64,000 nucleotides of DNA from assembly GCF_009870125.1 (NCBI RefSeq), contig NC_046681.1, positions 9,189,001 through 9,253,000 on the forward strand, written 5' to 3'. The DNA comes from Drosophila pseudoobscura (taxonomy: Eukaryota; Arthropoda; Insecta; Diptera; Drosophilidae). The notes below the pieces were generated by a model. The model was not told the DNA's origin. It saw only the letters and a list, made by a program, of their open reading frames with translations, and ran no database searches. The translations under genes and the position numbers were made by a program. Shown here piece by piece: positions 17,265-29,595 of this stretch; positions within the stretch are counted from its first letter, which is position 1; each line of letters begins with the position of its first letter.

Positions 17265-20066
17265 ATGGACTTTCGCAACAAGAATGACGTTTATGGCATC
17301 GGCCAGCGTCGTTTGGGAATTGGTAACTCAATCGGCTCTGGCTCTGGCCTGGGTGCCGCATTTTATGCGCCAAACTTCGGCAACGATGGTGGTGGCTTCA
17401 GCTACAACAACAGCAACACCAACAACATGCAGCTGGACCGCGGCCATAATCAAGGATTTGGTAACAGGAACTCGAGCCCAGATATGGGGGGAAACTTTAA
17501 TCGTAATCGTTCCACAAACGAAAACAATTTTTCCTACAACGACAACAATCGCCAGCGGGACTTGGAGATGATCTCGCGAGATGCCGCCTCGAATAGCTAT
17601 TTGCGGGGCCTAGAAAACCGCTCCAACTTCAATTCCAACAACAATAACAACAACCAGAATCAGCGCTATATCAATTCCAATGATAGCTTTGGCGATAGCC
17701 AGCAGCGACGAGACTTTGACGACAATTTCCGTGGTGGCGGCTCATCGGGAAATTTGGGAATTTCCCGGGACCTGCCGAGCAATTTTGGGAACTTTGGTCG
17801 TACCGACAACAATGATTCCCCAAGTTTTGGCAACCGGAATTCGGTGAGTTCTAATTTCAATTCCGATTTCCGTAACTTCGACAACAACTATCGTGGCCCA
17901 CAGTCGAACACCAACTTCGGCGACAACAATGGGCGTTACTTCAATGATGCCCCACGGAACCAGAGTCGTTCCAATAACGTTGGCGGACCCTCGGACGATG
18001 TGTCCAACTTTATTGATAATTATCGCGGCGGCCCCAGGTCGCAAAACTTTGGGGATCAGCGCTCCTCCAACTTTAATAATGCCGACTCTTATGGCGGTGC
18101 CGGAGGCGGCGGCAATTTTAATGACAATTTCCGTGGCAATAATTACGGAGACTCTGGCTCCAACGACTTTGGACCTCCTGGCGGCTTTAACAACAATATT
18201 GGCATGAATAATGTCGGTCCATCTGGTGGCAATTTTGGCAACAACAACAGCCGTAACTTTGCCCAGAACGATCGGCGCAACTTCAACGACGGCAACGCCC
18301 GGAACAACTCTTGGAACAACTCCAATACGCAGCAATCGTCTTCATTGCAAGACTCTGGATATCAGTCGGCTGGCAACGGAAATGGCAATGGAAACGGCAA
18401 CGGCAACGGCAATGGCAATCTGTCTGCCTGGGAGGCCAGCCAGCGGGCCTACAACTCGAAGCGGAATCAGAATCCACCCAAAAAGAACCTAAACAACGGC
18501 GGCGTCGTCCGCAAACCGGTCCCGGCACCAGCAATAAAAAATATTCAAGGTATTCGAGCAAATCCAAAAACGGTGGCCTTGATCACGTCCAATGCGACTA
18601 GAAATCCAGCAGTACGGAATGCTGTCGGTGCCGGTGGCAATGCACGCATCGCCGGCGGACCTGGAGCCAATCCACGGAATGCCGGCGGTCCCGGACCCAA
18701 TCCAAGGAACGCTCTGGGTCCCGGCCTCAATGCACGCAATGCCGTCGCACGCATTGTTGGAACATTGCAGACCCTGAGCAATGTTGTGGGCAATCAAATG
18801 AAGGTAAAGAACGTCGGACCCAATCAAAGGAAGCCAAACAATGTCGGGCCGAATCAAGGCCGGCCACAGAACGCTGTCAATGCCAGTAGGAATCCACTTC
18901 CAGTCAGAGCCAGGAACGCTGGGCCAGCACTCAATCCTGGCAAACCCAGGCCCCCAGTGGTCAACAATGCCCAACCAAAGGGTCAGACCGTCGCTGGTGC
19001 AGCACCACGACCTGGTAAGCCCTTCCTTTTCAACTTCAGTATCCCTACTAACACTTTTTTTCATGGACAGGACAAAAGCGTCCTGCCCCAGCAGCAGTTG
19101 CAGCACCAGCAGCAGTCAGCTCGCCTCTGTCAAAGTCTGAGAGAAAGTGGCTAAAGGTGGCCCGTAAGCGTGGTTTCCTTATGGGCGGCTTCAAGCTCCC
19201 ATATCTCCTCAATGGGGATCCGAAGAAACTTCCGCAGTTTGAGGACGAATCGTATGCGGTGGCCTTCTTTGAGCAGACCTTCATTTACAGTACAAACCCA
19301 TACGCCGGTGAGGAGGAGTTCACCGAGGCAGCTGTCGTTATCAATGAGGATTCGGATGACGAAGCGGTCAAGGCTGCGCGTAAGATCCACAAGCGTACCA
19401 GGAAACGTCTGCGCACCGATTTGGTGTCCGTTCATCAGTCGACCAGCACCATGGACTGGCCCAGTTGGTGGAAAGAGTACAAGACCCTTGGGGAGGAGAT
19501 TGACAAACAGTTGAAGGCCTGTGGCAATCTCAATCTCGAACACAGCTTCTTGCCCAACTTCCCGAAGCTAACCACCGAACAGGTGATCGAAGCTGTCATC
19601 AAGTCGGCGCACTTTGGATTGGAGAAGAATGTGGATGTGCCGTTCGATACCATGAAGACGATTTTCACGCTGATGAATCTAACGTTTTTGGAGAACCTGA
19701 CGGATGCGAACAAAGAGGAAATCCAGAATATAATACGCAACATACCCAATGCTCTTTGGGTACACAAGATGCGCACCATGATCAATCTGTGGGCCAAATA
19801 TAAGGAGGTCGCGGAGCCTTCCACGGCCACAGATGCCGAGGCCAAGGAGGAGCATAGCCGTCTGCAGCAGGCCACGGCCCGTGAATGGAAGAGTCCCGGC
19901 TTCCATTGGGTGGCCAAGCAGGCCTTTGATGAACTTGTGGTACGCATTCAATGAAATTTCATTTAACATTTACTCGGATCCTAATGGTAGCTTTTTTCAT
20001 TCTTTGCAGTCTATTAGCGCTGCCGAGTGGAAGGATCATGCTACACTCTTTCCAAAACTAGAGTAA
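17265..20066 (+). CDS. Unrecognised Asn/Gly-rich protein, paralogue B
   Basis: Three exons, 17265-19014, 19071-19939 and 20010-20066, encode 891 aa. The N-terminus (MDFRNKNDVYGIGQRRLGIG) runs into 350 residues rich in N, G, F, S, D and R (repeated NFG/NFN motifs), a (GN)n tract near 18375-18420, and a basic Pro/Ala/Asn segment with GPNPRNA repeats. The C-terminal domain of about 260 aa (RGFLMGGFKLPYLL, ESYAVAFFEQTF, WVAKQAFDEL) is clearly homologous to that of the 7080 gene, and the two introns before and after it sit at identical places. Such NFG-rich tails are typical of phase-separating RNA-binding proteins, but no RNA-binding domain is visible. A poly(A) signal lies near 20262. The ATG at 17265 follows a short ORF. 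Confidence 0.87.
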
Positions 20067-20748
20067 TCCGATCCAATCCTCACATCACGGCTCCTTTTTC
20101 GCCTCAACATTCTACTAAATCCCCAATCCTCCCATTTAACTTAGCAGCAGATCCTTGCTTGCCTGCTTTCAGATTGTACGAAACAAATTTACACACATGT
20201 ATTGATGAAGATCCTATGTACCAATAGGCGTTAGATTGTAATTAGATCAGATTGATTGAACAAATAAAATACCGACCCACAATTATCTTGGTCCTATGAG
20301 CCTTATGCTCCTAATAGCTCCAAGACGCGGCAAATGTATGCTTGGTTCGAGATTCACAAGTGAATAATACAAACGAGAATGCCCCCGATAGTAGAAAAAA
20401 TAAGCGGGAACGTTGTGAGCCACGGTCCTTGCCGGAATAACATAACAATGAAACCGCGACAGCTAGCTATTTTCTAATGTTAATTCTTGCACAATTCTTC
20501 TGATATAAAAACCGTTCTAATCTCCCTTGAAACGCTGTTCAAATTAGCAGTCGATGTATTTAACAATTTTATTACCAGCCACAAGGTTTTACATGGTATT
20601 ATATTCACAATATGTGTGTCTTTTAAGGGATTACGTACAGGAAATTTTCAATTTGTGTAATGCATCCAAATGTACGACTACTTCAATTATATAATTCTCA
20701 TATATGTATATGTATTTTTACTTGATTCGCAGACATAGTTTAGCGGAT
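20067..20748. other. Convergent 3' intergenic region
   Basis: It lies between the ends of paralogue B and the PEBP gene. It holds the poly(A) signal AATAAA near 20263 and otherwise shows nothing I can support. Confidence 0.5.
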
Positions 20749-21519
20749 TTAGGCACCCAACTGCTTGTACAGAATGGGCACATAGTCATCGTACTCGGCC
20801 TGGTACAGATTGCCGGCCACCGGGTCGCCCAGATTGTACTTCTCGGCGAATTTGGAAATCTTGAAGCCGCCGCGTCCATCGCCGCTGTTGTTGGGCAAAC
20901 GCTTCTCGTCGAAGTCGAGCTTGCACTTCTGCTCGTAAATGAGGAACACGTAGCGATGCAAGCCAGTGTCTGGCGGGGGTCCCGAGCCAACGTAGGCGGA
21001 CAGGACCTCGCCCTTGGCAATGTCGCCGCCGGGAATGTTGCCCACCAGCCAGTGGTGCCACTCGCGGAACTTGGGATCTTTGCGGCTGGGTGCGTCCGGG
21101 TCGGTCATGCACAAGGTGTACAGCTTGCTGGCATCGGCATCCCACTTCACGCACGGCTGATCCTTCACCTGTGTGGGCGTCAGCACCATGCCGGGCTTCA
21201 CGACAATGTCGCACGGATATTGCACAGTTGCGGTGGCCTTTGGTGCCTTGGCAATGACATCGGGTACCACGCAGTTCTCTTCCATGGTTTTTCCTATCGA
21301 TCCACACGAATACTTGCGTAAATTAAATGCAGAAGACAAATGACCGACGATACGCAGACGATATTCTTTTTCGGCAAATGTTGTGGCTGTTCTAATGGCG
21401 GCCGGTGCTAAGGTAAAGTTGACATTCACAGCGGAGGAGGCCTTAAGAAAATCGCTCCAGTGCGGTCCAATGGCGCATGTTTGGATGTTGCGCAACAGCT
21501 TCAAGCGCAAGAGCCTCAT
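20749..21519 (-). CDS. Phosphatidylethanolamine-binding protein (PEBP family)
   Basis: Single-exon ORF of 256 aa. The PEBP core starts about residue 80 ([11 protein letters not shown]) and shows the family anion-pocket motifs [20 protein letters not shown] and [12 protein letters not shown], ending [20 protein letters not shown]. PEBPs are small cytosolic lipid/anion-binding regulators of kinase signalling (RKIP type). The first 78 residues are basic, Leu/Arg-rich and lack acidic residues early on, which suggests a mitochondrial presequence if the first ATG is used; M79 would give a standard cytosolic protein. It is likely the orthologue of melanogaster CG6180. A DRE (TATCGATA) lies upstream at 21629-21636. 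Confidence 0.92.
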   Translation of the reverse strand: MRLLRLKLLRNIQTCAIGPHWSDFLKASSAVNVNFTLAPAAIRTATTFAEKEYRLRIVGHLSSAFNLRKYSCGSIGKTMEENCVVPDVIAKAPKATATVQYPCDIVVKPGMVLTPTQVKDQPCVKWDADASKLYTLCMTDPDAPSRKDPKFREWHHWLVGNIPGGDIAKGEVLSAYVGSGPPPDTGLHRYVFLIYEQKCKLDFDEKRLPNNSGDGRGGFKISKFAEKYNLGDPVAGNLYQAEYDDYVPILYKQLGA

Positions 21520-21628
21520 TTTTCAACCAAATTATTCAACGAAATGTTAAGAAACAAAAGTATTTTTGCACATTTAAGTTTTCAAAAAAAGAAATGGCAA
21601 TTCTGCTATTCACAGGGAAACAAAAGCC

Positions 21629-21636
21629 TATCGATA
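21629..21636. promoter_or_regulatory. DRE element upstream of PEBP gene
   Basis: A perfect TATCGATA, the DREF/BEAF-32 site common in fly housekeeping promoters, 110 bp before the PEBP ATG. Confidence 0.5.
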
Positions 21637-21951
21637 CCGATTAAATTTAAAAGTCTTGATTTGTATCCGACACAAATTCCTAAGAAAAGTTGAAGAGAAT
21701 ACACAGTGAGTTTGGGAGATTAAATCGTTTTAATTAAGTGATATGCCTAAACTAGTTCTTACTCTATCGTTTGGATTGTGGGGATAACAAGGACAAAGGA
21801 ACAATATATGTATGTGGGATGTGTGTGTGGTGTGATGATGGGCAAGTGATATGCGTAATTTTTTTTTGGTCAAAGCTTCGTCTAAAACTTTGCATTTTCT
21901 TCAGGTTGTCCGCTGCGTGGGATAAAACTAAACCTGATAACGTTGCTTATG

Positions 21952-23162
21952 TCATGCCTTGCGGAAGACATCACCGGATCCGTATGAGAGGCGTCGCTCC
22001 TTAATGTTGGTGGTTACCAAAACCTCGTCGTCGTACTGGGAAACTCTCTGCATCTTGGGTCGCATCAAGCCCCGCACATCGTTAAACGTTATATCGATAT
22101 CCCTGAAGGCGTTCAGCAGGAATACGGCGGTAATGACTATAAGAAAGCCGCACACATCTCCGAGGATGTCGTCGAACCGCATGTGGGTAAACTCCTTGAA
22201 AAGTATTGCCGAGGCGGTTATCACTAGAGTCGTGAACATCACATAATAGACGGGCGTCACGATGCTGGTATTGAAAATGTCCAGCGCCTTGTTCAGATAG
22301 TTCATCTGAATGGCAATGAAGGTGACGGTGATGACAATCAGGAACCACGGCATCCAGGTGAGAAAGACATTGCCACCGTTGTCCAGGGTCTGTCGAATGG
22401 CCAGACCGAGAGCCTTGCAGGACATGACGGTCAACGAGCCAATGCCCGAGCACAAAAATATGTAAACCACAACGTTCGTATGGCCATGTCGTGGGGCGAT
22501 AAAGCAGGCCACAAAGGCAGTGGAGCCAATGATGCAGATCACATACAAAATGAACACTGGATCCTGCAGCATGTCGAAGAGCAGTTGCAGGTCCTCCACC
22601 TCCTTCTCCTTGGGCGAGTGTATCACTATGATGGTAGACCCGAGTATGCATAGAAAGCAGCCAATTTTCCCCAGCAGATTCAGTTTCTCGTTGAGAAACC
22701 TGGAGGCCATCACCGACGAAATAATCACACTCAGTGCCCCCAGGGGGGTCACCAGGGAAGCGGGCGCAAAGGCGTAGGCGGCAAAGTTAGCCGCCTCACC
22801 CAGGCCCACTGCAAAGACAATGATGACAAAAGACAATGGAATTCTGTGATAAGCAAATGTGTTTGTCTCTACTCACTTGTCAGCAGCCCCGCCCACCAGA
22901 TCCACTCGCGTAGGTATCCAAATCCGCCAGCCGACGCCCGCACTTCTCCATACCTACTCAGTCGAATGAGGGCTTTCTTCTTGATAATGAAGCTGGAGCC
23001 GATGAAGAAGCAGGACGAAATAGCCAGGCCCACTCCTATGTAGAAGTCTGTATTCGTCAAGGGCGCCGCCAGTGTGACGGGCGGGGCCAGGCTGGGTCCA
23101 GCTATTGGCATGCTGGCTGCCTGCGTCTGGTCCATCTGCAGTGATGAGGCTTCGCTACTCAT
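21952..23162 (-). CDS. spict: Spichthyin, NIPA-family membrane protein
   Basis: Two exons (22877-23162 and 21952-22808) give 380 aa with about nine hydrophobic segments. Family landmarks are [55 protein letters not shown] and [20 protein letters not shown], matching human NIPA1 throughout. Spichthyin acts in early endosomes, limits BMP-receptor signalling at the neuromuscular junction, and NIPA proteins carry Mg2+. The chosen start MSSEASSLQ is the second in-frame ATG; one 11 codons upstream is also possible. It is divergent from the AFG2A gene with about 200 bp between the two ATGs. Confidence 0.95.
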
Positions 23163-23363
23163 TGGATGTTTTGCAACTCGCTCTGTGCCTTGCACTTCTT
23201 TTCAAAGTCTGCGTGAGTCACAAGCCATGTATGTAAATCCCAGTGGTCGCACTCCGCGGTATTTTTCGGTATATTTAATTGTTAGTCAGACGATATATTT
23301 TATCGATAAGACTAATTCACGCGCGCGTGTGTGGGAGGAAAAACAAAACAAAACAAAAGCAGA
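23163..23363. promoter_or_regulatory. Short bidirectional promoter, spict / AFG2A, with DRE
   Basis: A 201-bp head-to-head region with TATCGATA at 23301-23308, just upstream of the AFG2A start, and a GGTATATTT-rich stretch near 23268. Confidence 0.55.
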
Positions 23364-25872
23364 ATGCCGCCGAAATCGAGTAGCAAGAAAAACCAGGCCA
23401 GTTGGTACCACTGCGAGACCTGTGGAGTGCACATTACGTCCAAGGCACGCGATAATCACGATGGCAGCTGTCCCATATCCGGTGAAAGTAATATTGATGC
23501 GGACTCCGACGAGGAGTATGTGCGGAATGGAACTCTATACACGAGGAGCCTGCAGCAGCGCAATTTTGAAGTAGAATCCTTGAAGGATTTGCCTGCCAAG
23601 TATGCAAACATGCTGGTGTTCGTATCGGAGGGTGCCATGCGGCTCTCCCAGCTCCACATTGGCCAACACGTGGTTATTGAATCAACGGCACAAGAGCCGC
23701 TGGTGCGGATCGTGTGGCCCGTATCGGAGCAGTTCCTCACCACGGTTTTTGTGGCAGAAAGCGGTAGGAAACCGAAGTCTAAGGTTGTACACTAGCAGTG
23801 CATTTATCGCTTCATTCTTTAAGATTACAAATCGAATTGGACGAATATGCGTGGCAAGCTGCTGAAGATCAGTGCACTGGACACCAAATGTCTAACAGCC
23901 GCGGGCAGCATCTCCCTGAGGCAAATTAGTGAAACGCGTCTGAAGTCTGCACAGCTTAAGGATGCCACCGCCTTGCTCCAGCGGGCCATGGTCAACCAAA
24001 TCTACTGCCAGGGAACTAAAATTCATTTCAATTTCTTCAACAAGTCGCTGACATTTCGCCTGGAGAGTTGGCAGGGGGCAGTGGAGGACGCACTGGCTAG
24101 TCTCAGCCTGGAGGCCAAGCCACGGCAATTCGTTCAGGTGACCAATGTTACCAGATTGCAATTGATACCCCAGGAGGAAGAGCAGCAACTGGAGGAACAG
24201 ACTAGACCCCTTCGCATTACAAAATGTCAAATTGGAGGACTGGATAAGCAATTGCAGCTAGTGGAGGAGAGCATGGAGTATGCTCTGGGCCTTCGGACAT
24301 TGCCTGCCGGTAAGTAGATCCCTATATTCTCCTGGACCCTAAAATATTCCCTGTGGTGCCCCAGGTTTAAAGGTGTCTCGAGGCATGCTTCTGTATGGCG
24401 CCACTGGCTGCGGCAAGTCCATGGTCTTGGAGGCCATGACTGCCGTGGCTGATGATCGCAGCCACAGGAACGTTCAAATCATTCGCATCAATAGCGGCGA
24501 GGTGTACAGCAAATTCCTTGGTGAAACAGAACAAAATCTAGCAGCAATCTTCGAGCGGGCCTACGCCCATTATCCGCAACCGACGCTGCTGCTTATCGAG
24601 GATGTGCATAACCTGTGTCCCAAGCAGGAGAGCAATGATATGGTCAAGCGTGTCTCACTGGCGTTTCTCGCACTACTCGACCAACTGAGCAGTCCCAGAC
24701 AACTGCGGGGCAGTCGAACCTTCCTGCTGGCCACCAGTTCGCAAATTGATGCCCTACATCCGAGTATACGGAGAGCCGGACGCCTGGACAGTGAACTGGA
24801 GTTGGGTGTACCCAGTCCGCTGGCACGTCAGGCCATCATCGAATGTCTGATTCAATCGGTGGAGCACCTACTGAGTAGCGAAGATGTGGGACAGATTGCC
24901 ACCATTAGCCATGGCTATGTGGGTGCCGATCTGGCCAATCTGGTATATACAGCAATACTCCAGGCCCAGCCACAACCTCTTCAGCTCAGGCACTTGCAAG
25001 AAGCTCTTATCAGCGTCAAGCCATCGGCCATGCGCGAAGTTCTCATCGAGTGTCCCAATGTCCAGTGGTCAGACATTGGCGGCCAGTCCGAACTCCGTCT
25101 GGCCATGCAACAGGCTATCGAATGGCCACTGCTTCATGCGGAGAAGTTCCAGCGACTTGGCATTAAGCCACCGCGTGGCATTCTCATGTTTGGTCCGCCC
25201 GGCTGCTCCAAGACGATGATTGCCAAGGCCCTGGCCACCGAAAGCAAGCTGAACTTCCTTTCGATAAAGGGACCGGAGCTCTTCTCTATGTGGGTTGGTG
25301 AGTCGGAGCGGGCGGTGCGCGAGGTGTTCCGCAAGGCTCGCCAGGTGGCACCCTCGATTGTCTTCTTCGATGAGATCGATGCCATTGGCGGCGAAAGAGC
25401 AGAAGGCGAGGGCTCTGGCTCCGGCTCGGGTTCGTCCGTCAAAGAGCGTGTACTCACCCAACTCCTCACCGAACTGGACGGCGTAGAGGCGTTGCAGAAT
25501 GTGACCATTGTGGCGGCCACCAATCGGCCTGATCTGATAGACAAAGCTCTTCTTCGTCCCGGACGCATCGATCGCATTCTCTACGTGGGACTTCCAAAAG
25601 CCGATGCTCGAAGCGAAATCTTACGCATAAAACTGCGCCCGATGCCGCTGGCCAAGGATGTGGAGGTGGACAAGCTGGTAGAGCTGACAGACGGCTATTC
25701 GGGGGCCGAAATTCAGGCCGTCTGCCATGAGGCAGCTATGCGTGCCCTCGAGCAAAGCTTCGACGCGGAGCAGGTGGATTGGTCGCACTTTGAGCATGCC
25801 CTGGCGGCAGTACAGCCGCGTACCAGTCCAGAACTTTTAAAACTCTACGAGGACTACTTGAAAAGGAAGTGA
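23364..25872 (+). CDS. AFG2A/SPATA5-type AAA+ ATPase
   Basis: Exons 23364-23763, 23824-24309 and 24365-25872 encode 797 aa. The N-terminus has a C2H2-like WYHCETCGVHITSKARDNH, then an N-domain, then two AAA modules. D1 has Walker A GATGCGKS and a Walker-B-like LLLIEDVHNL (ED instead of the usual DE). D2 has GPPGCSKTMIAKALATES, the variant P-loop typical of SPATA5, Walker B IVFFDEIDAIGGER, and the second region of homology RPGRIDRILYVGLP. AFG2A with AFG2B, C1orf109 and CINP releases the placeholder RSL24D1 from cytoplasmic pre-60S particles. It is probably the orthologue of melanogaster CG5776. The first ATG with good context is at 23364. Confidence 0.93.
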
Positions 25873-27492
25873 TCTGAGAGTAAAGTTCTGCCCTTTTAAC
25901 AGTACCCTCGAAGTACGCTCAAAGAGTGCCTCTCAAAGAGTAATAAAAATCATTTGATATACGAAATTATATTTACTATATACGATTGTAATCTCCGACA
26001 TGAGATACGAAATTTAAGGTCCACAGATTAGGCTAAATAGATAAGATTGTATTAGACTTGGACTGCATTAAAAAACCCTCAGTTTGGGTTTTACTAAATC
26101 AAAGATCGACACTTGATTTGAAAATACTCACCACTATCTGGAATCGACGCCTTTGAAGCCAGCTATCGACGGCAACGATAAAGAATAACCAACAATTAAT
26201 GTCACAATCAATTGAAATGAAACGAAAGAAGAATTCAAGTGTCTCGTGTTTTCATACTGAGAAAGGGAGAGCGTCTGATTATTTCGCTTGGCGTGCAAAT
26301 CGCTAAAACAAATGGGTCGGGCCCATGTCCCACAAACAGAGACGAGAGCAGAGCGACCGCTTCTGATTGAAACAGTGGAACGCATTGATGATGAAATTAT
26401 ATATTTAAATCACCGCACTACCGAGGGTCACGCTCAGCAGCACAGAGGTTTTTATAAGAACTGGCATTCGAGTTATGGTATTACGATTATAATAGCAATT
26501 GTTTGTACATATGTATGTACACTTGAGGTCATGGCCAAGGTCATGCAAATGTTTTCTATCTGTCGGATTAGTCGAATTCGATTTCCGTATACCCTTGCAA
26601 TGGTCTCCAGCCATTATAAATATATTTATATCTATTTAAGACCAAAAATTCTAGCACAGAAAGAGGTTCCTATGTAGATGGGAGGTTCGATTTGTATTCT
26701 TATTCAAAAGCAAAGGTGTTGACAGATATCTGTATGAAAAAGGTAAAAATCAAAAAGTATGTTAATCAATTTTTTGGGTATCCTAAATACTTGATCAAGT
26801 TCTTTCCCATACATATTGTAGGGTATCAAAAGATTCAACCATAGAATCGAACTAATAAATTATAAGACCTTTCGAAAATAATTGTAGGGATCTTAACAAT
26901 GTGAATTTATTGCAAATTTCCAAAACTTATAAAAATATATTGAAGATTTTTTTGAATCAATTATGTAAGGAATTTGAACAATTGATATCATAAATTGAAT
27001 CAGCCATACAAATTTTTTTATCGATGCAATTTTTTATGAAATAGTGTCAATTAACCAACCAGTAGCTAAGCCAGTTTCGTAACATGTTTTTTCCAACTGT
27101 TTAGGCACTGTGCTTTATTTTGGGAAGTTAATGGCCTACTAATTCGAGTTATTAAGTTTAAAAAACTCATTTGTAGCTTTAAAAAGCTCTTCTGTTAATG
27201 AGAACTTGTTGAAGAGTGAACAAGTCTAGCACATATGTTGACACGATGCTGCTCTATACGATTTTTGAGAGGTTCGATGAGCGGGAGAGCACAACTTGGG
27301 GTTCTCTCAGATCTATGTATAGGAATAGTTAAACGTATAAGACAGAGAAAGCCTCAGCACTTGGCGGGCCCGCCCGATCGGTCCAATCAGTCGCCGGTTC
27401 GTCGTTCAGTGCGTCGCGTCGTTTTGGGCTTTGGTTACGACACAGGGAACACGCGCTGCATTCTTTAGCACTCGCTGAACGATCCACAGAAT
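25873..27492. other. Intergenic region upstream of the SLC19 pair
   Basis: It holds the AFG2A poly(A) signal (AATAAAAATC near 25940). The last 300 bp (27190-27490) are recognisably repeated upstream of the second SLC19 copy (30590-30787), so the duplication included promoter DNA. I see nothing else I can name. Confidence 0.5.
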
Positions 27493-28853
27493 ATGGAATA
27501 CTGGCTGAAGGTCTCGCTGCTGCTCTGCACTTTCGGCTTCCTTCGCGAGATGCGGCCATCGGAGCCGTATGTGACCGAATATCTGGCCGGAGACTATGGT
27601 AATCTGACCTCCGAGCAGGTATACCAGAATGTCTATCCCTTTGGCACGTACTCGGTGCTAGCCCAATTGGTGATTGTGTTCCTCATCACGGATCTGGTGC
27701 GGTACAGGCCGGTGATCGTTCTGTCTGCCGTTGCTGGGATTGTGCTGTTCGCCCTGCAGATATGGTGCGATACCCTGAGAATGCTACAGGTTGCCCAGCT
27801 CTTCTATGGCTTCTTCACGGCCGCCGAGGTGGCCTACTACACGTACATCTATGCCAAAGTGGACAAGGAGCGCTATCAGATCGTCACCGGACACACGCGT
27901 GCGGCTATCTTGAGCGGAAAGTTTCTGGGCGGACTGGTGGCCCAGATTCTGGTGTCCACCGACAGCATGGACTATGGGGAGCTGTACTACATATCGCTGA
28001 CCACACAGATCATATCGTTGGGTGTGTCCCTGGTTCTTCCCAGCGTGCCACGCAGTCTGTATTTCTATGCGAATGATGCCAGTCCGAGTCCGACGCCTGG
28101 CGGCGAGGAGAAGGTCCCACAATTCTCACTCAAAAAGGCATGTCGCCTGCTGTGGTACCACCTGGTGTCTTCATATTCGAACCGCATTGTCCTGCAATGG
28201 AGTGTGTGGTGGGCCCTGGCCACCTGTGGTCAGATTCAGGTAATCTTCTCATGAATATCATTATTTTTGGTCCTCCTATAATGAGATTTTTGTTCGAATA
28301 GGTGATATCGTATATTCAGTTCCTGTGGAAGGAGGTGGCGCCCGAACATCAGAGCGTCTACAATGGCGGTGTGGAGGCATTGGCCACTCTCCTGGGCGCC
28401 GTAGGAGCCATTGTGGCGGGTATGCTCAACTCAAACAAGCGACGCAGCTCCTATATGCTGTGCAACTCCATTTGCGCTGCTGTTCTGGGCGGTCTCTTGC
28501 TATATGCCTCACAAACCACTGTACTCTGGGTGGCATACGTCAATTATGTGCTCTTCTGTGCCATATTCTTCTTCATCATCACTGTGGCAGGAGCCATTGT
28601 GGCCGAGAATCTGGTGGAGGACAGCTTTGGCCTCGTCTTCGGCATCAACACTTTGGTGGGACTCATGTTGCAGACGATCCTCACCATTGTCGTGGTGGAA
28701 CCGGATCCGGGCTTTGGCTTGGGGCTGCGAGATCAGTATCTAGTCAACGGAGGCTATTTCCTCTGCTTGGGGGGAATCTTTGGACTCTGGATTCTCATTG
28801 CAAAGCTATGTGCCAAGTCCAGGAACTCGAAGCAATTGCGAATAACCACGTAG
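27493..28853 (+). CDS. SLC19-family vitamin carrier, tandem copy 1
   Basis: Exons 27493-28239 and 28302-28853 encode 432 aa. It opens MEYWLKVSLLLCTFGFLREM with the family motif LREMRPSEPYVTEYLAGDY after the first membrane span, has about twelve hydrophobic segments, a YTYIYAKVDKERYQ loop and EPDPGFGLGLRDQY near the end. SLC19 proteins carry reduced folates or thiamine across the plasma membrane; flies have several such genes (CG17036, CG14694 and CG6574 type) and I cannot say which this is. It differs from the copy at 30788 by about 8 percent of residues in exon 1 and has a longer C-terminus (KLCAKSRNSKQLRITT). Confidence 0.92.
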
Positions 28854-29266
28854 CGGAGACCATGAGACACGTAATGCGATATAATTTAGAAAAATTTTGT
28901 ATTAAATCGTTCCGCATCAGCCCACCGAATTGTATATACCTTGTAATTCGAGTGTTAATATTTGTTAATCTCAAAAGACTATTAATGGGTCGATGGGATG
29001 CGTAATTATTTAATTGTTCCTATAAATACATATATGCTAATTCCGATATCATATAGCTGACATATTTCTTGGATATGATTGAAAATATATTTGAAACTTT
29101 CAAATATATATGAAATATATGAACGTTGATTAGTTTTAAGTAAATTGGGATAACTAGTAAAATAAAACATATATTTTATCATAAGAACACCAATTTTAAA
29201 ATCATAGATATGTATGTGATCCTTCCCGATCTTGAAAATTTGCATAGTTTCATCCAGCTTTAAGCT
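28854..29266. other. Duplicated intergenic DNA after SLC19 copy 1
   Basis: AT-rich sequence that aligns, with small changes, to 37887-38170 just beyond the intact PICK1 gene: for example TAAGTAAATTGGGATAACTA here against TAAGTAAGTTAGTGATAACT there. It is the spacer of the SLC19-PICK1 duplication. Confidence 0.7.
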
Positions 29267-29595
29267 CAATCAGCTGCATACAAATTGACCTGTGTTTTTT
29301 TTGTAAACTCATTTATTAAAACACACAATTGTACTTTTTACAGATCTTATTGCAACAGCAGATCATTTTTGTTGCTAATGGTTTGCGGATTGACCAGCAG
29401 GTCTAAGAAGCGTTTGGCCACAAACTACATATATTGGAAGGATTTGCCTTGATGTCGTTATCGTCCAGCTCAACGCGAAGGAGCGAGGCCTCTCATCGTC
29501 CATCTCTTTGATCTTCAAGTTGTATGAAAGGTATGTGAATTTGGCATTTGGATCTGTTTAATAATGCCCAAGCCGTCCTTCTCCAGCGTCCGTAG
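29267..29595 (-). pseudogene. PICK1: PICK1 3' fragment, internally deleted
   Basis: Patches of the PICK1 last exon in the right order and strand. 29346-29362 equals the PICK1 C-terminal codons (TTATTGCAACAGCAGATC). 29371-29405 matches the SNQKD..TISNP region. 29490-29545 matches the SSIVDEME/KVKEMDDE region. 29551-29590 matches the IIKQ...GLGKDGE-encoding part near 39085. The intervening blocks are missing, so it cannot encode PICK1. It lies after SLC19 copy 1 just as full PICK1 lies beyond SLC19 copy 2, so it is the truncated partner of a segmental duplication. The remains suggest a relic rather than a selected gene. Confidence 0.85.

Noticed and set aside
17742-18335. 197-codon minus-strand ORF within paralogue B
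   Set aside because: Mirror of the Asn/Gly-rich repeat coding sequence.
7080-20066. tRNA or rRNA genes in the AT-rich spacers
   Set aside because: No A/B-box pair with a cloverleaf was apparent anywhere I checked by eye in the window.
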